Made by a program: the position numbers and the translations under genes. This document shows, in pieces, positions 9,224-19,760 of a stretch of DNA of 53,673 nucleotides (positions within the stretch are counted from its first letter, which is position 1; each line of letters starts with the position of its first letter). The DNA is from Bacteroidales bacterium (GTDB lineage: Bacteria > Bacteroidota > Bacteroidia > Bacteroidales > WCHB1-69), in assembly GCA_024400835.1 (NCBI GenBank), contig JAKSMC010000024.1, positions 1 to 53,673 of the forward strand, read 5' to 3'. The notes beneath the pieces are model-generated. The model was not told the DNA's origin, did no database searches, and was given only the letters and a program-made list of their open reading frames with translations.

Positions 9224-12200
9224 TTACTTTTTCACAATACGTTTGGTAACTACGCCTTCCGTTGTTTCGATACGTGCAAAATAGACACCGGAAGCATATT
9301 TCGACAAGTCCACATCAGCCACGTTGTCTTCTATTTTTGCAGTATAAATCAACTGTCCACAAATATCATACATTTTCACACTGCTTATCATACATTGTGC
9401 ATTATGAATTGTGAATTCCCCATTCGTCGGGTTCGGGTAGATGGAGATCATACGATTCAAATAGTCGTCAATGCCCAAAGTGTCTTCTTCTGCCGTTGTG
9501 TTGAAATTACCCACCAAAGGAGTGGCGCTGACAGAGGTTGAAGAGCAAAGAGCATAGATTCTGACCATCACACGCGTTTCGGCCGGCAGGTTGGTGAAGG
9601 TATAGGACGTCGTCTGAGCATACGTCGTATCCCAGTTCTGACCTGTGATTCTATAGCAGATGCGCCATTGGTTGATGGAGTTGTCTTCCTGAGACCAGTT
9701 TACAGTACCCGTATGCGGGCCAAGGTTGCTGGTAGTGAAACTTGTAGGAGAAGGACATGGGGCTTCCACCGTGGTAACCGTAGAGGAATATTCTGTCCAG
9801 ACACTCTCATCGTCAGCCGAGCAGTCGGCTTTCACACGGATGTAGTAGGCGGTGGAACTTGCCAAGCCGGTGATGACGAACGGTTTCGTTGTAGCAGGCA
9901 CATCCGTCCAGTTAGAGGAACTGCTGGGTCTGTAACCAACCGTCCAGGCGGATTCGCCGCCACCGGCCGTCCAATTGACCTTGATAGAATTGGTGGTGAT
10001 GTCGCTAACTGAAATATTGGTAGGCTGTGGACAGGAATAAGGCACCGTGAACGTATTGGCAAAGGAAGCCGGACTGGTAGTATGGTCGAATTCATCACAT
10101 ACAGCCTTTACATATATACTATAGGTAGCACCTTCTGACAGATTGTCTAACAGATAAGGCGGGGTCACACTTGAGACCACCGTATAAGAAGATGCATTAG
10201 ATAACTTGTAATAGAGATCCCAGCTGGTAGCATCGCCAACTTCGGTCCAGTTAATCATAGCGGATTGCGGTGTGACGTTGTAAGCATAGACATTCACCGG
10301 AGCGGCGCAACTGAGGAAGTCGAGGGTGACATTGTCAACAGAAGCCGGCGGGTTGTTTTCAATACTGCCGTCATTGTGCCACATAAAGTAAATACGTTTT
10401 ACACCATCCGTGGCATTGCCCGGCAAAATAGTGGAAAATGTCTGATAGGATGAACTTTGATTCATCGTAGAAGAGACGAGTTCGGCACCGTCAGGAACTA
10501 CCAACGTGGTTCCTGCCGTAACTTGCGCCGGATTGCCCATATAGACGTTCATATAGTCGTAAGAACTTTCACCCAAGCACTTCCAGTCGAAAGAGAAGAC
10601 ATATCCATCCGAATTAGCAGGCATGAAGACATCGCGATAAGCCCAAACATAAGTTGCCGTAGAAGTATAGGCGTTGGATGTTCCGTTATCATTGGAAATA
10701 TAGAGGGAGTGCGTGTTGTCACTATTGGCGGCCGTGCCAATCACCCATTGGTTCGTAGATGTTCCATTGGCGAAGGCCCAACTGTCCAGAGAATCTTCAA
10801 AGGTGCAGAGATAGGGCATCTGCGCCGTAGGTTGTGAAGTCTGGAAACTGACAGTGCTCCATTCGCTGTACTCACCACCGCAGTCCGAACGTACGAATGC
10901 CGTATAATCGGATGTCTGAACAAGACCTTCCATCAAGAAGGTGTTCTCATAAGCATAGTTAACAAAGCAGGTGTCCAAGTCAATGCTGTCGTTAGGACCA
11001 AGAGCGGGGATGACAATGACTTCCCAACCGGCCTCATCACGGCCAGGTGTCCAGGAAATCTGGGCACTGGCAGAATCTGCGTAATCAACCGTAAGATTGG
11101 TGACTTTCATACAAGACGGCAGATAGTCAACCGTAAAGTCATCCATGTACAAAGTGTTGGAGGTACCCATAGGCACACGAACAGCGATGTAATGTCCGGC
11201 ACCATGATAGTTTCTCGTAATCACTTCGAAATCCTCCCACTCTGAAGCTACAGACGGAGCAACGGTTTCCAACAACGTAAATGTTGAAGCATCATTCGGA
11301 TTGCTCATAATACCAACTTGTGCTTTATAGGAAGTGCTGCTTGCACGCAATTTGAAGGAAATCACCAGACTGTCCATTTCAACGGCGTCATCAAAACGCG
11401 GTGTGACGGCGATACTGTAATAAGAGCTGCCGCCATTGTACAGATAGAGGGAACTCGTACCGGAAACAGCGTATGACGTGCTGATGTAAGGATAAGGTGT
11501 TGAGTATGTGTTGATACGGTTCCAACATTCAGGGAACACAGATGTGCCCGAGCCTGCGTAAGCGTCAAAGTTCTCCACGAAAGGCAGCGTGTCAATATAG
11601 TCGCAGCTGGTGGTGAAGGAGCTTGTGCGGTAGTCGCTGTTGGCATCACCGCAAAGGCTGCGCATGCGAACGTAGTAGGTGGTGGAAGATGTGAGATTTG
11701 CAAACAGATGAGTGTTGGATGTCAAAGCCGTAATCGGTGTCCAAATCGTATCAGATTCCGGGCGGTATTCCAAATCCCAAGCCGATTCCTGATAGCCGGG
11801 CACCCAGCTGAGTCGGGCACTGTTCGTGGTGACATCAGTAACGACCATTGTCGGGGGCACACAGGAAGCCACGCTGTCGCAAATACCGCCGAAGACAACG
11901 TTGTTGCGGCTGGAGAGTACCGAACCTGAGGATGTCATACTGGCCGGATTGTAGGCACTGCCGTCATTATACACATAACGTGATGAAATAGTGCTGGCAT
12001 GTGTGTTGAATGTGTTGGCGGTAGAATACGAACCAGTATTATCTAAAATCAATACAGCTAAATTATCTATACCATTATAATGGAAAATAGAATCGAAATC
12101 AATGGTGTTCCAACCTGTCTGCCAGGTGACATTGCCAGTATAGACAAGTTTTGCAGAATCCACAGGCAGCCAGCCAGCGGAAGCTGAAGCAGAAAGTGAA

Positions 12201-14860
12201 TCTGGAACATGCATCAAAAAGATCTTGTAGTTGCGGGTGGGTGTGCCTACAGAAGCACAGTCGAAGCCGATGGAGTGCAGCTCGTTGGCGCTTCCCAGCT
12301 CGGCAGCGGTGTAAACCTGCTGCGTATAACTATAGTTGTAGAAACTGTAACTCGGCACGTAAGAACTGGTAGTGGTACCTGAACCAATGGCGATGTCGCC
12401 ACCGGAAAGGCATCTGGTCAGGAATGTCGTGTGCAGCGTGTCACTGACTCCGTTGCTACAGGTTACATACATGTTTACTTCGTAGGAGGTGAGCTGGTCC
12501 AGGCCAGACAACAGGATGAAATTATCCTCCGTGGTGACAGTCTGCCAGTTGTACATACCTTGTGCAGCATATTCAACAGTATAGATATAGGTGTTGTCAG
12601 CCAAATCGCAAGGCTGCCACATCAGGTGGGCAGAAGACCCAGTGACGGATTCCACTCTGAAGTTGGAAGGCATGCCACAACCCGTCATTTCGTTAACCTC
12701 AACATCGTCCAAGAAGACGTAATTGGTATAGTCAGCTGGCGAACGGAAAGCGATGAAATGGCCATTGCCTGTGTAATTGTTCAGATAGACAATGAAATCA
12801 TTCCAGACATTGTCACCGGAATACATCGTGGCATCAATGCTTTTCACAGTTGTGAAAGTGGCAGGGTCATGCGGGTCTGTCATCACACCGATTTCCATAT
12901 TGCCGTAAATATCATCAGCACGGAGAGCCTTGAATCTGACTTGGAGCATATTCATAGCAATCGGTTGGTCGATGGCCGGCAGAATGGCATAGGCTTCAGC
13001 ACCGGAATAGGAATACATACTCAGATAACCCTCATGCGTAACAGTATCTTCCTCTTCAACATTGGTGGTTGAATTTAAGATGTTGTATTTAAGCCAGCAG
13101 TCCGGCATCACATTCTCACCGCCGCCGATGCCATTGAAAGTCGTCATATACGGCAATTGGGCGACCGGCAGACAGTTGGTTTTGAAGGAGATGGTCTTCC
13201 AAAGGTTGTTCGTGCTGCAATTGCTGCGAATATAAACCGTATAGTTGGTGTTGTCAGACAATCCGGTGAAAGAATAGCTGACATCCTGAACGGAGAACGG
13301 CGTTTCAGAATCAAAATCGCTGTATTCGGAAACAAGCACCAACTCGTAATCATCATACTCGTTGCGAGATTCCCAAGCCAGGTCGGCACCATTGTCTGTA
13401 ATATTGCTGACTTGCAGATTGCTGGGAGAGAAACAGGTGATAGAGTCGCCGAGCATGAAGCGGATATTGCTTCGGATAGAAGCTACAGTACCAGAATAGG
13501 TAGTGGTCTCCGGCGTCAGCATCGTTGACAAAGAAGATTGATAATACAACGATTTAGATGAAGCGGCATGTGCCAGGAAGGTGTTTTCGGAATAGGTGGT
13601 ATAGTTGCCTGTGTAGTCCAAAACGGCAAGGGCCAGGTTGCTGCTGCCGTCCCACTCGAACGGAATATCCAACGGCACATTCAGCCAATGGTTCGGACCC
13701 TCGTTGTTCAAATAGAGCGTTCCATCATATACCAACGTCATTTCATTGACAGGAATCCAATCTGTATAGTTGGCAAAAGAATTCTTACTCGTGTTGGCAA
13801 GATAAATCTTCATCGTTCTGTTCTGCGCTGTGGCATTGATGTATTGGAACGAAATGCAGTTGATCAAACCGTTGATTCGACCAATCTCTGCGGCGCTGTA
13901 GATTTGCTGGTTGTATGAAGAACCATAGTATGTGCTGGTCGGCAGACGGTAGGTTTCCGTGTTGCCGTTGCATACAAAGACACTGTCCATACAGTCCATA
14001 CAGGGATTGTCATTCATAGTGACATTGGCAGTGGCGGAATCAGATTCGCAGCCGCTTCTGTAAAGGGCTGTGACCGCATAATGGTAACTGCCGTTGACCA
14101 CGGAGTCCAAGTAGGTGAAAGACATAATGGGGCTGTTGGTCAGCAGGTTGTCATTACAGTACACATTGTAGCCGTCAATGATATTGTCATTGTCGGTAAC
14201 CGTACCCTGGATAATCCAAGTATAGCCGGTCAGGCTGCCCTGGGTGAGGGTCTGCCAAGCGCCACCCAACGAAATCAACTCGCCGTTGCTGTTGGTAGAG
14301 CTTCCAGAGGCAGCGCACAGAGGATAGGCCTCACCTGTTGTAGTAGTGACGCACTGGATGCCAATCCACAGTTCCTGGTTGGGGTTAATGGCAATGGCAC
14401 TGTCCAAGGGTATCTTGTTCAGTGCGTTTTCCGTCAGCGGTGTGTTAATGACCTTGCTGTAAACCAAGGTGCCGGCGTTGTAGGAAGAGCCGTGGCTGCC
14501 GCCGCGCCAGATTTTGACGGTGTAGGTGCACAAAGACTGGTTTTCGCCGGGGATGAAGCTCACGGCGGTAAGCGAATGATGGGCGTAGTTGCTCAGATCA
14601 GACGTTTCGAAGCGCACCGCTCCGGTAAGGTTAACGGGGCCTTCTGACAGGCCGATGCGGGTGCTCGTCGTGGTAGAGGTAGCCAACGTGAGCGTCTGCT
14701 CCGTCGGGTCGGCGGGCGCGTTCCAGTTCAGGCGCACATTGTGCCATTCGGGATAATGAAGTGCTGCGGTCATAGAGACCGGGGCTGGACAATTCGTTTG
14801 TGCCGAAACGCTGAAAACGCAGCAGAGGCACACCAAGAGGAATGCATAAAAATTTTTCAT
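9224..14860 (-). CDS. Giant T9SS-secreted fibronectin-III/adhesin-like protein
   Basis: This 1878-residue cell-surface or secreted protein has a signal peptide (1-20, ending SVSAQ). It then carries many repeated modules: fibronectin-type-III-like units (for example TSVRISWTxG-type openings and SSTTYYVRMRSLC-type endings), 'cleaved adhesin'-like jelly-roll segments around 600-720, 1110-1230 and 1320-1450, and related blocks with a YTQQVYTAAELG motif (about 315 and 835). The C-terminus has a type A T9SS sorting domain beginning ISIYPNPTNGEF, with ASGVYFARIETTEGVVTKRIVKK at the end (written here only as its key block). No peptidase catalytic motif was found. The gene starts 20 bp beyond the stop of secA and ends 11 bp before the CoA-disulfide reductase start. 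The function is probably adhesion or matrix binding. Confidence 0.85.
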   Translation of the reverse strand: MKNFYAFLLVCLCCVFSVSAQTNCPAPVSMTAALHYPEWHNVRLNWNAPADPTEQTLTLATSTTTSTRIGLSEGPVNLTGAVRFETSDLSNYAHHSLTAVSFIPGENQSLCTYTVKIWRGGSHGSSYNAGTLVYSKVINTPLTENALNKIPLDSAIAINPNQELWIGIQCVTTTTGEAYPLCAASGSSTNSNGELISLGGAWQTLTQGSLTGYTWIIQGTVTDNDNIIDGYNVYCNDNLLTNSPIMSFTYLDSVVNGSYHYAVTALYRSGCESDSATANVTMNDNPCMDCMDSVFVCNGNTETYRLPTSTYYGSSYNQQIYSAAEIGRINGLINCISFQYINATAQNRTMKIYLANTSKNSFANYTDWIPVNEMTLVYDGTLYLNNEGPNHWLNVPLDIPFEWDGSSNLALAVLDYTGNYTTYSENTFLAHAASSKSLYYQSSLSTMLTPETTTYSGTVASIRSNIRFMLGDSITCFSPSNLQVSNITDNGADLAWESRNEYDDYELVLVSEYSDFDSETPFSVQDVSYSFTGLSDNTNYTVYIRSNCSTNNLWKTISFKTNCLPVAQLPYMTTFNGIGGGENVMPDCWLKYNILNSTTNVEEEDTVTHEGYLSMYSYSGAEAYAILPAIDQPIAMNMLQVRFKALRADDIYGNMEIGVMTDPHDPATFTTVKSIDATMYSGDNVWNDFIVYLNNYTGNGHFIAFRSPADYTNYVFLDDVEVNEMTGCGMPSNFRVESVTGSSAHLMWQPCDLADNTYIYTVEYAAQGMYNWQTVTTEDNFILLSGLDQLTSYEVNMYVTCSNGVSDTLHTTFLTRCLSGGDIAIGSGTTTSSYVPSYSFYNYSYTQQVYTAAELGSANELHSIGFDCASVGTPTRNYKIFLMHVPDSLSASASAGWLPVDSAKLVYTGNVTWQTGWNTIDFDSIFHYNGIDNLAVLILDNTGSYSTANTFNTHASTISSRYVYNDGSAYNPASMTSSGSVLSSRNNVVFGGICDSVASCVPPTMVVTDVTTNSARLSWVPGYQESAWDLEYRPESDTIWTPITALTSNTHLFANLTSSTTYYVRMRSLCGDANSDYRTSSFTTSCDYIDTLPFVENFDAYAGSGTSVFPECWNRINTYSTPYPYISTSYAVSGTSSLYLYNGGSSYYSIAVTPRFDDAVEMDSLVISFKLRASSTSYKAQVGIMSNPNDASTFTLLETVAPSVASEWEDFEVITRNYHGAGHYIAVRVPMGTSNTLYMDDFTVDYLPSCMKVTNLTVDYADSASAQISWTPGRDEAGWEVIVIPALGPNDSIDLDTCFVNYAYENTFLMEGLVQTSDYTAFVRSDCGGEYSEWSTVSFQTSQPTAQMPYLCTFEDSLDSWAFANGTSTNQWVIGTAANSDNTHSLYISNDNGTSNAYTSTATYVWAYRDVFMPANSDGYVFSFDWKCLGESSYDYMNVYMGNPAQVTAGTTLVVPDGAELVSSTMNQSSSYQTFSTILPGNATDGVKRIYFMWHNDGSIENNPPASVDNVTLDFLSCAAPVNVYAYNVTPQSAMINWTEVGDATSWDLYYKLSNASSYTVVSSVTPPYLLDNLSEGATYSIYVKAVCDEFDHTTSPASFANTFTVPYSCPQPTNISVSDITTNSIKVNWTAGGGESAWTVGYRPSSSSNWTDVPATTKPFVITGLASSTAYYIRVKADCSADDESVWTEYSSTVTTVEAPCPSPTSFTTSNLGPHTGTVNWSQEDNSINQWRICYRITGQNWDTTYAQTTSYTFTNLPAETRVMVRIYALCSSTSVSATPLVGNFNTTAEEDTLGIDDYLNRMISIYPNPTNGEFTIHNAQCMISSVKMYDICGQLIYTAKIEDNVADVDLSKYASGVYFARIETTEGVVTKRIVKK

Positions 14861-14880
14861 ATCATCTCATTTTTTAGTTA

Positions 14881-17800
14881 TTAATTTTCCAAATCAGTTC
14901 TGCCATGGCAGTTTTTATATTTCTTGCCGCTGCCGCAGGGACACGGGTCGTTACGTCCGACCTTCTTCTCCACGCGGATAGGCTGGCTGCCTTTACCGCC
15001 GGGAGCCACCTGGCGTCCGCCACCGGCCATCTCCTGACGTCCCGTGGTCAGCTTCTTGGCATCCGACTGCGGCAACTGCGCCTCACGAACCTGCTGTTGT
15101 GACTCTTCCGCTACCGGAATACGGCCCTTGTTCAAGAAGGAGACAATTTCCTGGCTGATACGAACCAGCAATTGGTCGAACAGGTTGAAAGATTCCAACT
15201 TGTAAATCAACAGCGGATCCTTTTGCTCGTAGGAAGCATTCTGCACGCTCTCCTTCAAGTCGTCCATAGCACGCAAATGCTCTTTCCAAGCATTGTCGAT
15301 GACGGCCAAGGTGATGCTCTTTTCAAAAGCCAAACCTACTTCGCGGCCCTGGGTTTCGTAGCACTTCTTCAAAGGTGCCACCACGTTGAGGTTCTTGTTG
15401 CCATCTGTGAACGGAATGGCAATGTTCTGGAAACGGTCGCCGTGCTCCAGATATACGCGCTCCATTACCGGATATGCCTGCGCGGCAATTTGAGCGATTT
15501 TGTTTTTATAATGTTCGTAAACAACTGGATAGAGTTCTGCAACGAGTTTGTGCGGGCGTTCCTGGAGGAAGTAGTTCTCCTCAAACGGGGATTCGCAACC
15601 GAAAGTCTTGATCATATCCATACTGAAGCCTTCGAAATCCTTGGCTTCCCAATTTTCGTTGACAACGGTTTCGCAAACATCTTCGAACATTTGGGAAATG
15701 TCAATAGCCAGACGGTCGCCGAACAAAGCATTACGGCGTTTTCTGTAGATGGTGGAACGCTGTTTGTTCATGACGTCATCATATTCCAGCAAACGCTTAC
15801 GAATGCCGAAGTTGTTCTCTTCGACCTTCTTCTGAGCACGTTCGATGGATTTGGAAATCATGCTGTGTTGGATGACGTCGCCGTCTTGGTGGCCCATCTG
15901 GTCCATAACCTTGGCAATACGGTCGGAACCGAACAGACGCATCAGGTCGTCTTCCAAAGAGACGAAGAACTGGGAACTGCCGGGATCGCCCTGACGACCG
16001 GAACGGCCGCGCAACTGACGGTCAACACGACGGGAGTCGTGACGCTCCGTGCCGATGATAGCCAGACCGCCCTTCTCCTTCACAACAGGAGTAAGCTTGA
16101 TATCGGTACCACGACCTGCCATGTTGGTAGCAATGGTCACAGTGCCCTCGCGACCGGCTTCTGCCACAATGTCTGCCTCCTTTTTGTGCAACTTAGCGTT
16201 CAACACGTTGTGCTGGATGCGACGGGAAGTGAGAATGCGTGACAGCAACTCAGAGGTTTCCACTGATGTGGTACCCACCAAAACGGGTCTGCCCTCTTCG
16301 TGCAAACGAATAATCTCGTTGACCACGGCGGCATATTTCTCACGTTTTGTCTTGTAAACCAAGTCATCGGCATCGTTACGGATAACGGGCTTGTTGGTCG
16401 GGATGACCACAACGTCCAGTTTGTAGATGTTCCAGAACTCGCCGGCTTCCGTTTCAGCCGTACCAGTCATACCGGACAGTTTCTTATACATACGGAAGTA
16501 GTTCTGCAACGTAATAGTAGCGTAGGTCTGCGTTGCAGCCTCCACCTTGACGTTTTCCTTGGCTTCGATAGCCTGGTGCAAACCGTCGGAATAACGACGA
16601 CCCTCCATAATACGGCCGGTCTGTTCGTCAACGATTTTCACCTTGTTGTCAATGATGACGTATTCCACATCCTTGGCAAACATCGTATAGGCCTTCAGCA
16701 ACTGGTGAACCGTGTGGATACGGTCGGAAGCAGCCGCGAAGTTGGTATAGATTTCATCCTTCTTGGCAGCTTTTTCCTGAGGATCCAAATTCATTTTCTC
16801 AAGTTCGGCGATTTGGGCACCCACATCCGGCATGATGAACATCTTCTGTTCATCGGCATCCTTACTGATAAGGTCGATACCCTTTTCCATGATGTCCACA
16901 GTGTTCTGCTTTTCTTCGATTACGAAATAAAGTTCGTCATCGATGAGCGGCATATTGCGGTTTTGGTCCTGCATAAAGAAAGCCTCGGTACGTTGGAGCA
17001 CCTGTTTCATGCCCGGTTCGCTGAGGAATTTGATAAGGGCGTTATTTTTAGGCAGACCGCGGTGGGCACGCAGCAGCAGCATGGCACTTTCATCTTGCGG
17101 CTTCGGATCCGGGTTGTCATGGAGCATCTTCTTAGCCTTCGTCAGAATTTCAGACACATACACGCGCTGAGCCTCATAGAGTTTTTGGACGATGGGTTTG
17201 TATTTGTCGAAGTCCTGTTGGTCGCCTTTGGGCGTAGGACCGGAAATGATCAACGGGGTACGGGCATCATCAATCAACACGGAGTCGACCTCATCGACGA
17301 TGGCGTAGTTGTGCGGGCGTTGCACGAGTTCGCCGAGGTTGCGGGCCATGTTGTCACGCAGATAGTCGAAGCCGAATTCGTTGTTGGTACCGTAGGTGAT
17401 GTCGGCGTTGTAGGCGCGGCGGCGTTCGTCGGAGTTGGGTTCGTGCTTGTCGATGCAATCGACGGAGAGACCGAGGAACTCATACAGACGTCCCATCCAT
17501 TCGGAGTCACGTTTTGCCAAGTAGTCGTTGACGGTGACCACGTGCACGCCCTTGCCTGGAAGCGCGTTGAGATAGACTGGCAAAGTAGCCACGAGGGTCT
17601 TACCTTCACCGGTGGCCATTTCGGCAATCTTGCCGCTGTGCAACACCATACCGCCAATCAACTGCACATCATAATGGCACATATCCCAGGTTATCATATT
17701 GCCGCCGGCAGACCAGGAGTTGCGGTAGCGGGCCACGTCGCCGTCGATTTCGATGCCGTCGTGCGTGGCGGCCAAATCACGGTCCATGTCAGTAGCCGTA

Positions 17801-18189
17801 ACTTCGATGATTTCATTGTCCTTGAAACGGCGGGCCGTCTCCTTCATAACAGAGAAAGCCTCCGGCAGGATGTCCATCAAAACATCCTGGGTGGTTTTGT
17901 AAACTTTGTCTTCCAACTTTTCAACCTCTTTGTAAAGGCTCTGTTTTTCTTCAACAGGAAGGTCGTAGTTTGCATCCAGATAATCGCGGATTTCTGTCAA
18001 TCTGTCTTCTTCTTCCTTAGTAGCTTCGCGGATGATTTCGCGGAATTCAACAGTTTTATGACGAAGGTCGTCCGTGGACAAGTCCTTGATAGTTTCGTAA
18101 GCTTCGAGGGTTTTATGCAGCAGCGGCTGCACTTCCTTCATATCACGATCGGCCTTGGTGCCGAAAATCTTAGTGAGAAAATTTGCCAT
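14881..18189 (-). CDS. secA: Protein translocase ATPase SecA
   Basis: This 1102-residue motor drives preproteins through SecYEG. Visible marks are the Walker A loop [14 protein letters not shown] (about 190), the DEAD-like [15 protein letters not shown] (about 300), the AGRGTDIKL helicase motif (about 695) and [14 protein letters not shown] (about 735). A zinc-binding tail of the SEC-C type, [16 protein letters not shown], closes the protein. The length is at the long end, as is usual for Bacteroidota SecA, which carry insertions in the first nucleotide-binding domain. The ATG at 18189 lies 38 bp downstream of a TATTTTTGC promoter box. Secreted T9SS proteins in this window all need Sec for inner-membrane passage, and one such gene directly follows. 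Confidence 0.98.
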   Translation of the reverse strand: MANFLTKIFGTKADRDMKEVQPLLHKTLEAYETIKDLSTDDLRHKTVEFREIIREATKEEEDRLTEIRDYLDANYDLPVEEKQSLYKEVEKLEDKVYKTTQDVLMDILPEAFSVMKETARRFKDNEIIEVTATDMDRDLAATHDGIEIDGDVARYRNSWSAGGNMITWDMCHYDVQLIGGMVLHSGKIAEMATGEGKTLVATLPVYLNALPGKGVHVVTVNDYLAKRDSEWMGRLYEFLGLSVDCIDKHEPNSDERRRAYNADITYGTNNEFGFDYLRDNMARNLGELVQRPHNYAIVDEVDSVLIDDARTPLIISGPTPKGDQQDFDKYKPIVQKLYEAQRVYVSEILTKAKKMLHDNPDPKPQDESAMLLLRAHRGLPKNNALIKFLSEPGMKQVLQRTEAFFMQDQNRNMPLIDDELYFVIEEKQNTVDIMEKGIDLISKDADEQKMFIMPDVGAQIAELEKMNLDPQEKAAKKDEIYTNFAAASDRIHTVHQLLKAYTMFAKDVEYVIIDNKVKIVDEQTGRIMEGRRYSDGLHQAIEAKENVKVEAATQTYATITLQNYFRMYKKLSGMTGTAETEAGEFWNIYKLDVVVIPTNKPVIRNDADDLVYKTKREKYAAVVNEIIRLHEEGRPVLVGTTSVETSELLSRILTSRRIQHNVLNAKLHKKEADIVAEAGREGTVTIATNMAGRGTDIKLTPVVKEKGGLAIIGTERHDSRRVDRQLRGRSGRQGDPGSSQFFVSLEDDLMRLFGSDRIAKVMDQMGHQDGDVIQHSMISKSIERAQKKVEENNFGIRKRLLEYDDVMNKQRSTIYRKRRNALFGDRLAIDISQMFEDVCETVVNENWEAKDFEGFSMDMIKTFGCESPFEENYFLQERPHKLVAELYPVVYEHYKNKIAQIAAQAYPVMERVYLEHGDRFQNIAIPFTDGNKNLNVVAPLKKCYETQGREVGLAFEKSITLAVIDNAWKEHLRAMDDLKESVQNASYEQKDPLLIYKLESFNLFDQLLVRISQEIVSFLNKGRIPVAEESQQQVREAQLPQSDAKKLTTGRQEMAGGGRQVAPGGKGSQPIRVEKKVGRNDPCPCGSGKKYKNCHGRTDLEN

Positions 18190-18226
18190 ATTGTGTAATT
18201 ATATATTCGTTAATTAAAATAAAGTC

Positions 18227-18235
18227 GCAAAAATA
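18227..18235 (-). promoter_or_regulatory. secA promoter -7 box (TATTTTTGC)
   Basis: The minus strand reads TATTTTTGC within the longer string TTTTTGTATTTTTGCGAC, closely resembling the thyA and rpe promoters. It lies 38 bp upstream of the secA ATG, leaving an AT-rich leader. No good -33 TTTG is seen. Confidence 0.6.
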
Positions 18236-18299
18236 CAAAAATTGTGCCAATATGGGAATACGATAATTTGATAATGTTTCGATAGGGAAAAAGGCAATG

Positions 18300-18413
18300 G
18301 CAAAGCCCCAAGTGGCCCACGAATTAACACAAATTAGCACGAAGAAATTCCGCTTGGAAACTCCTTCGTGCTAACAGCTAACGGCCAATAGCTAATGGCT
18401 AACAGCCAACAGC
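18300..18413. repeat. Intergenic repeat patch ('cacgaattaacacaaattag' type)
   Basis: 18316-18344 reads as a 'cccacgaatta...cacgaag' string, partly mirrored by TCCTTCGTGCTAA at about 18361. This is followed by a degenerate tract of gctaac/ggccaa/agctaa units to 18413. A related fragment (CTTCGTGCTAATTCGTGGG) lies at about 313-332. These look like dispersed non-coding repeats. Confidence 0.6.
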
Positions 18414-19655
18414 TTATCGTTTTTGGATCTTACATCCCACAGTTGCGAAGAACATAATGTAGGCATAGCTGACAAAGAGCAGAGCGTATGCCACATGCGG
18501 GTTGGCCACATCAGCGATTTTACCGTAAATGAGCGGCATGACAGCGCCACCGGCGATTGCCATGATCAGCAGGGCGGAACCGAATTCCGTGTGCTCGCCC
18601 AAGTCGTGGATGGAAAGCGGCCAAATAGCCGGCCACATAATGGCGTGTGCGAAACTCAGGCAGATGATGGCGATGATGGAGAAAATACCAGATGTGCAAA
18701 GCGCCACAATCACCAAGAGAATGGCGAGGCAGAGTTGGATAATCAACGCATTGCGCTGGGAGATGAACTTCGGCACGAAGATGATACCGCAGAAATAGCC
18801 GATCAACAGGGCTATCAAGGCATAAACACCGAAATAGTGAGACACATCTGTGGGGATGCCGTAGAAGTTGCCGTAAGGAATCAGCGTGTCAATTGCGATG
18901 ACCTCAGCACCTACGTAGAAGAAGATGGCCAAGATGCCGAGCCACAAATACGGATAGCTGAAAATGCTGGACTTCTTGTCACTCTTTTCGCTCTCTTCGA
19001 GTTGGATTTCCGGAAGTTTGGCTAATTTCACGAAGAGCACGAGAGCAATCAGCACGGCGGTCATGATGATGTACGGCAGAATGACGCCGTTGGAAAGTTG
19101 CTGCAGCAAAACTTCTTTTTCAGGGCCTGCCGGTGTATTGTTGATTTGTTCGAAAAGATGTTCCTTACCGGAAAACAGGGCGTTGTACAGAATCAAGATG
19201 CCGACCATGCCGGCGAGCTTGTTGCACACACCCATAATGCTCATACGGCGGGCGGCAGACTCCACCGGGCCCAGCACCGTGACATACGGGTTGCTGGCCG
19301 TCTGCAACAGTGACAAACCTACACCCTGGATGAACAAACCCGTCAGGAAAACAGAGTAACTGCGGAGTTTGGCACCCGGAATGAACAGCATACAACCAAT
19401 GGCCATGACTATCAGACCCAAGGCCATGCCATTGCCGTAGCCCGTCTTCTTCAACACATAGGATGAAGGTATAGACATAACGAAATAGGCAATATAGAAA
19501 GCAAAGGGCACCAAATAGGCCTGCACCTGCGAGGTCAGTTCGCAGGACGTTTTCATATAGGGGATAAGAATGTTGTTCAACCACGTGACGAAGCCGAAGA
19601 CAAAAAACAGGGCTCCGATGACGAACATGCTATAAGCAGTTTTTTTATTTTCCAT
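18414..19655 (-). CDS. Sugar MFS transporter (FucP/GluP type)
   Basis: This 413-residue inner-membrane protein has about 12 hydrophobic helices and belongs to the fucose/glucose-galactose:H+ symporter group of the major facilitator superfamily. Supporting stretches are FFVFGFVTWLNNILIPY in helix 1 (the FGFxTxLN signature of this group), GVGLSLLQTASNPYVTVLG (about 110-130) and a GKxAD-type loop near the C-terminus (IYGKIADVANPHVAYALLF). The precise sugar cannot be told. It lies about 105 bp downstream of rpe on the same strand, so the two may be cotranscribed from the rpe promoter, linking sugar uptake with pentose phosphate metabolism. Confidence 0.88.
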   Translation of the reverse strand: MENKKTAYSMFVIGALFFVFGFVTWLNNILIPYMKTSCELTSQVQAYLVPFAFYIAYFVMSIPSSYVLKKTGYGNGMALGLIVMAIGCMLFIPGAKLRSYSVFLTGLFIQGVGLSLLQTASNPYVTVLGPVESAARRMSIMGVCNKLAGMVGILILYNALFSGKEHLFEQINNTPAGPEKEVLLQQLSNGVILPYIIMTAVLIALVLFVKLAKLPEIQLEESEKSDKKSSIFSYPYLWLGILAIFFYVGAEVIAIDTLIPYGNFYGIPTDVSHYFGVYALIALLIGYFCGIIFVPKFISQRNALIIQLCLAILLVIVALCTSGIFSIIAIICLSFAHAIMWPAIWPLSIHDLGEHTEFGSALLIMAIAGGAVMPLIYGKIADVANPHVAYALLFVSYAYIMFFATVGCKIQKR

Positions 19656-19760
19656 AATATTAATGTGTTAATGCGATAATTAATGAAAAGATGAATTGAT
19701 GGGTAGAGGAGTAGAGGTGTAGATATTGCTTGGATCTTTAAACCTTAAATTTTAAGTCCT

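Noticed and set aside
15172..16242. A 356-codon plus-strand open frame opposite secA
   Set aside because: Same reason: fully antisense to a strongly conserved gene, without protein features.
16300..18198. A 632-codon open frame on the plus strand opposite secA
   Set aside because: It lies wholly antisense to secA, has no promoter or signal of its own and shows no recognisable domain. It is a by-product of codon choice in secA.
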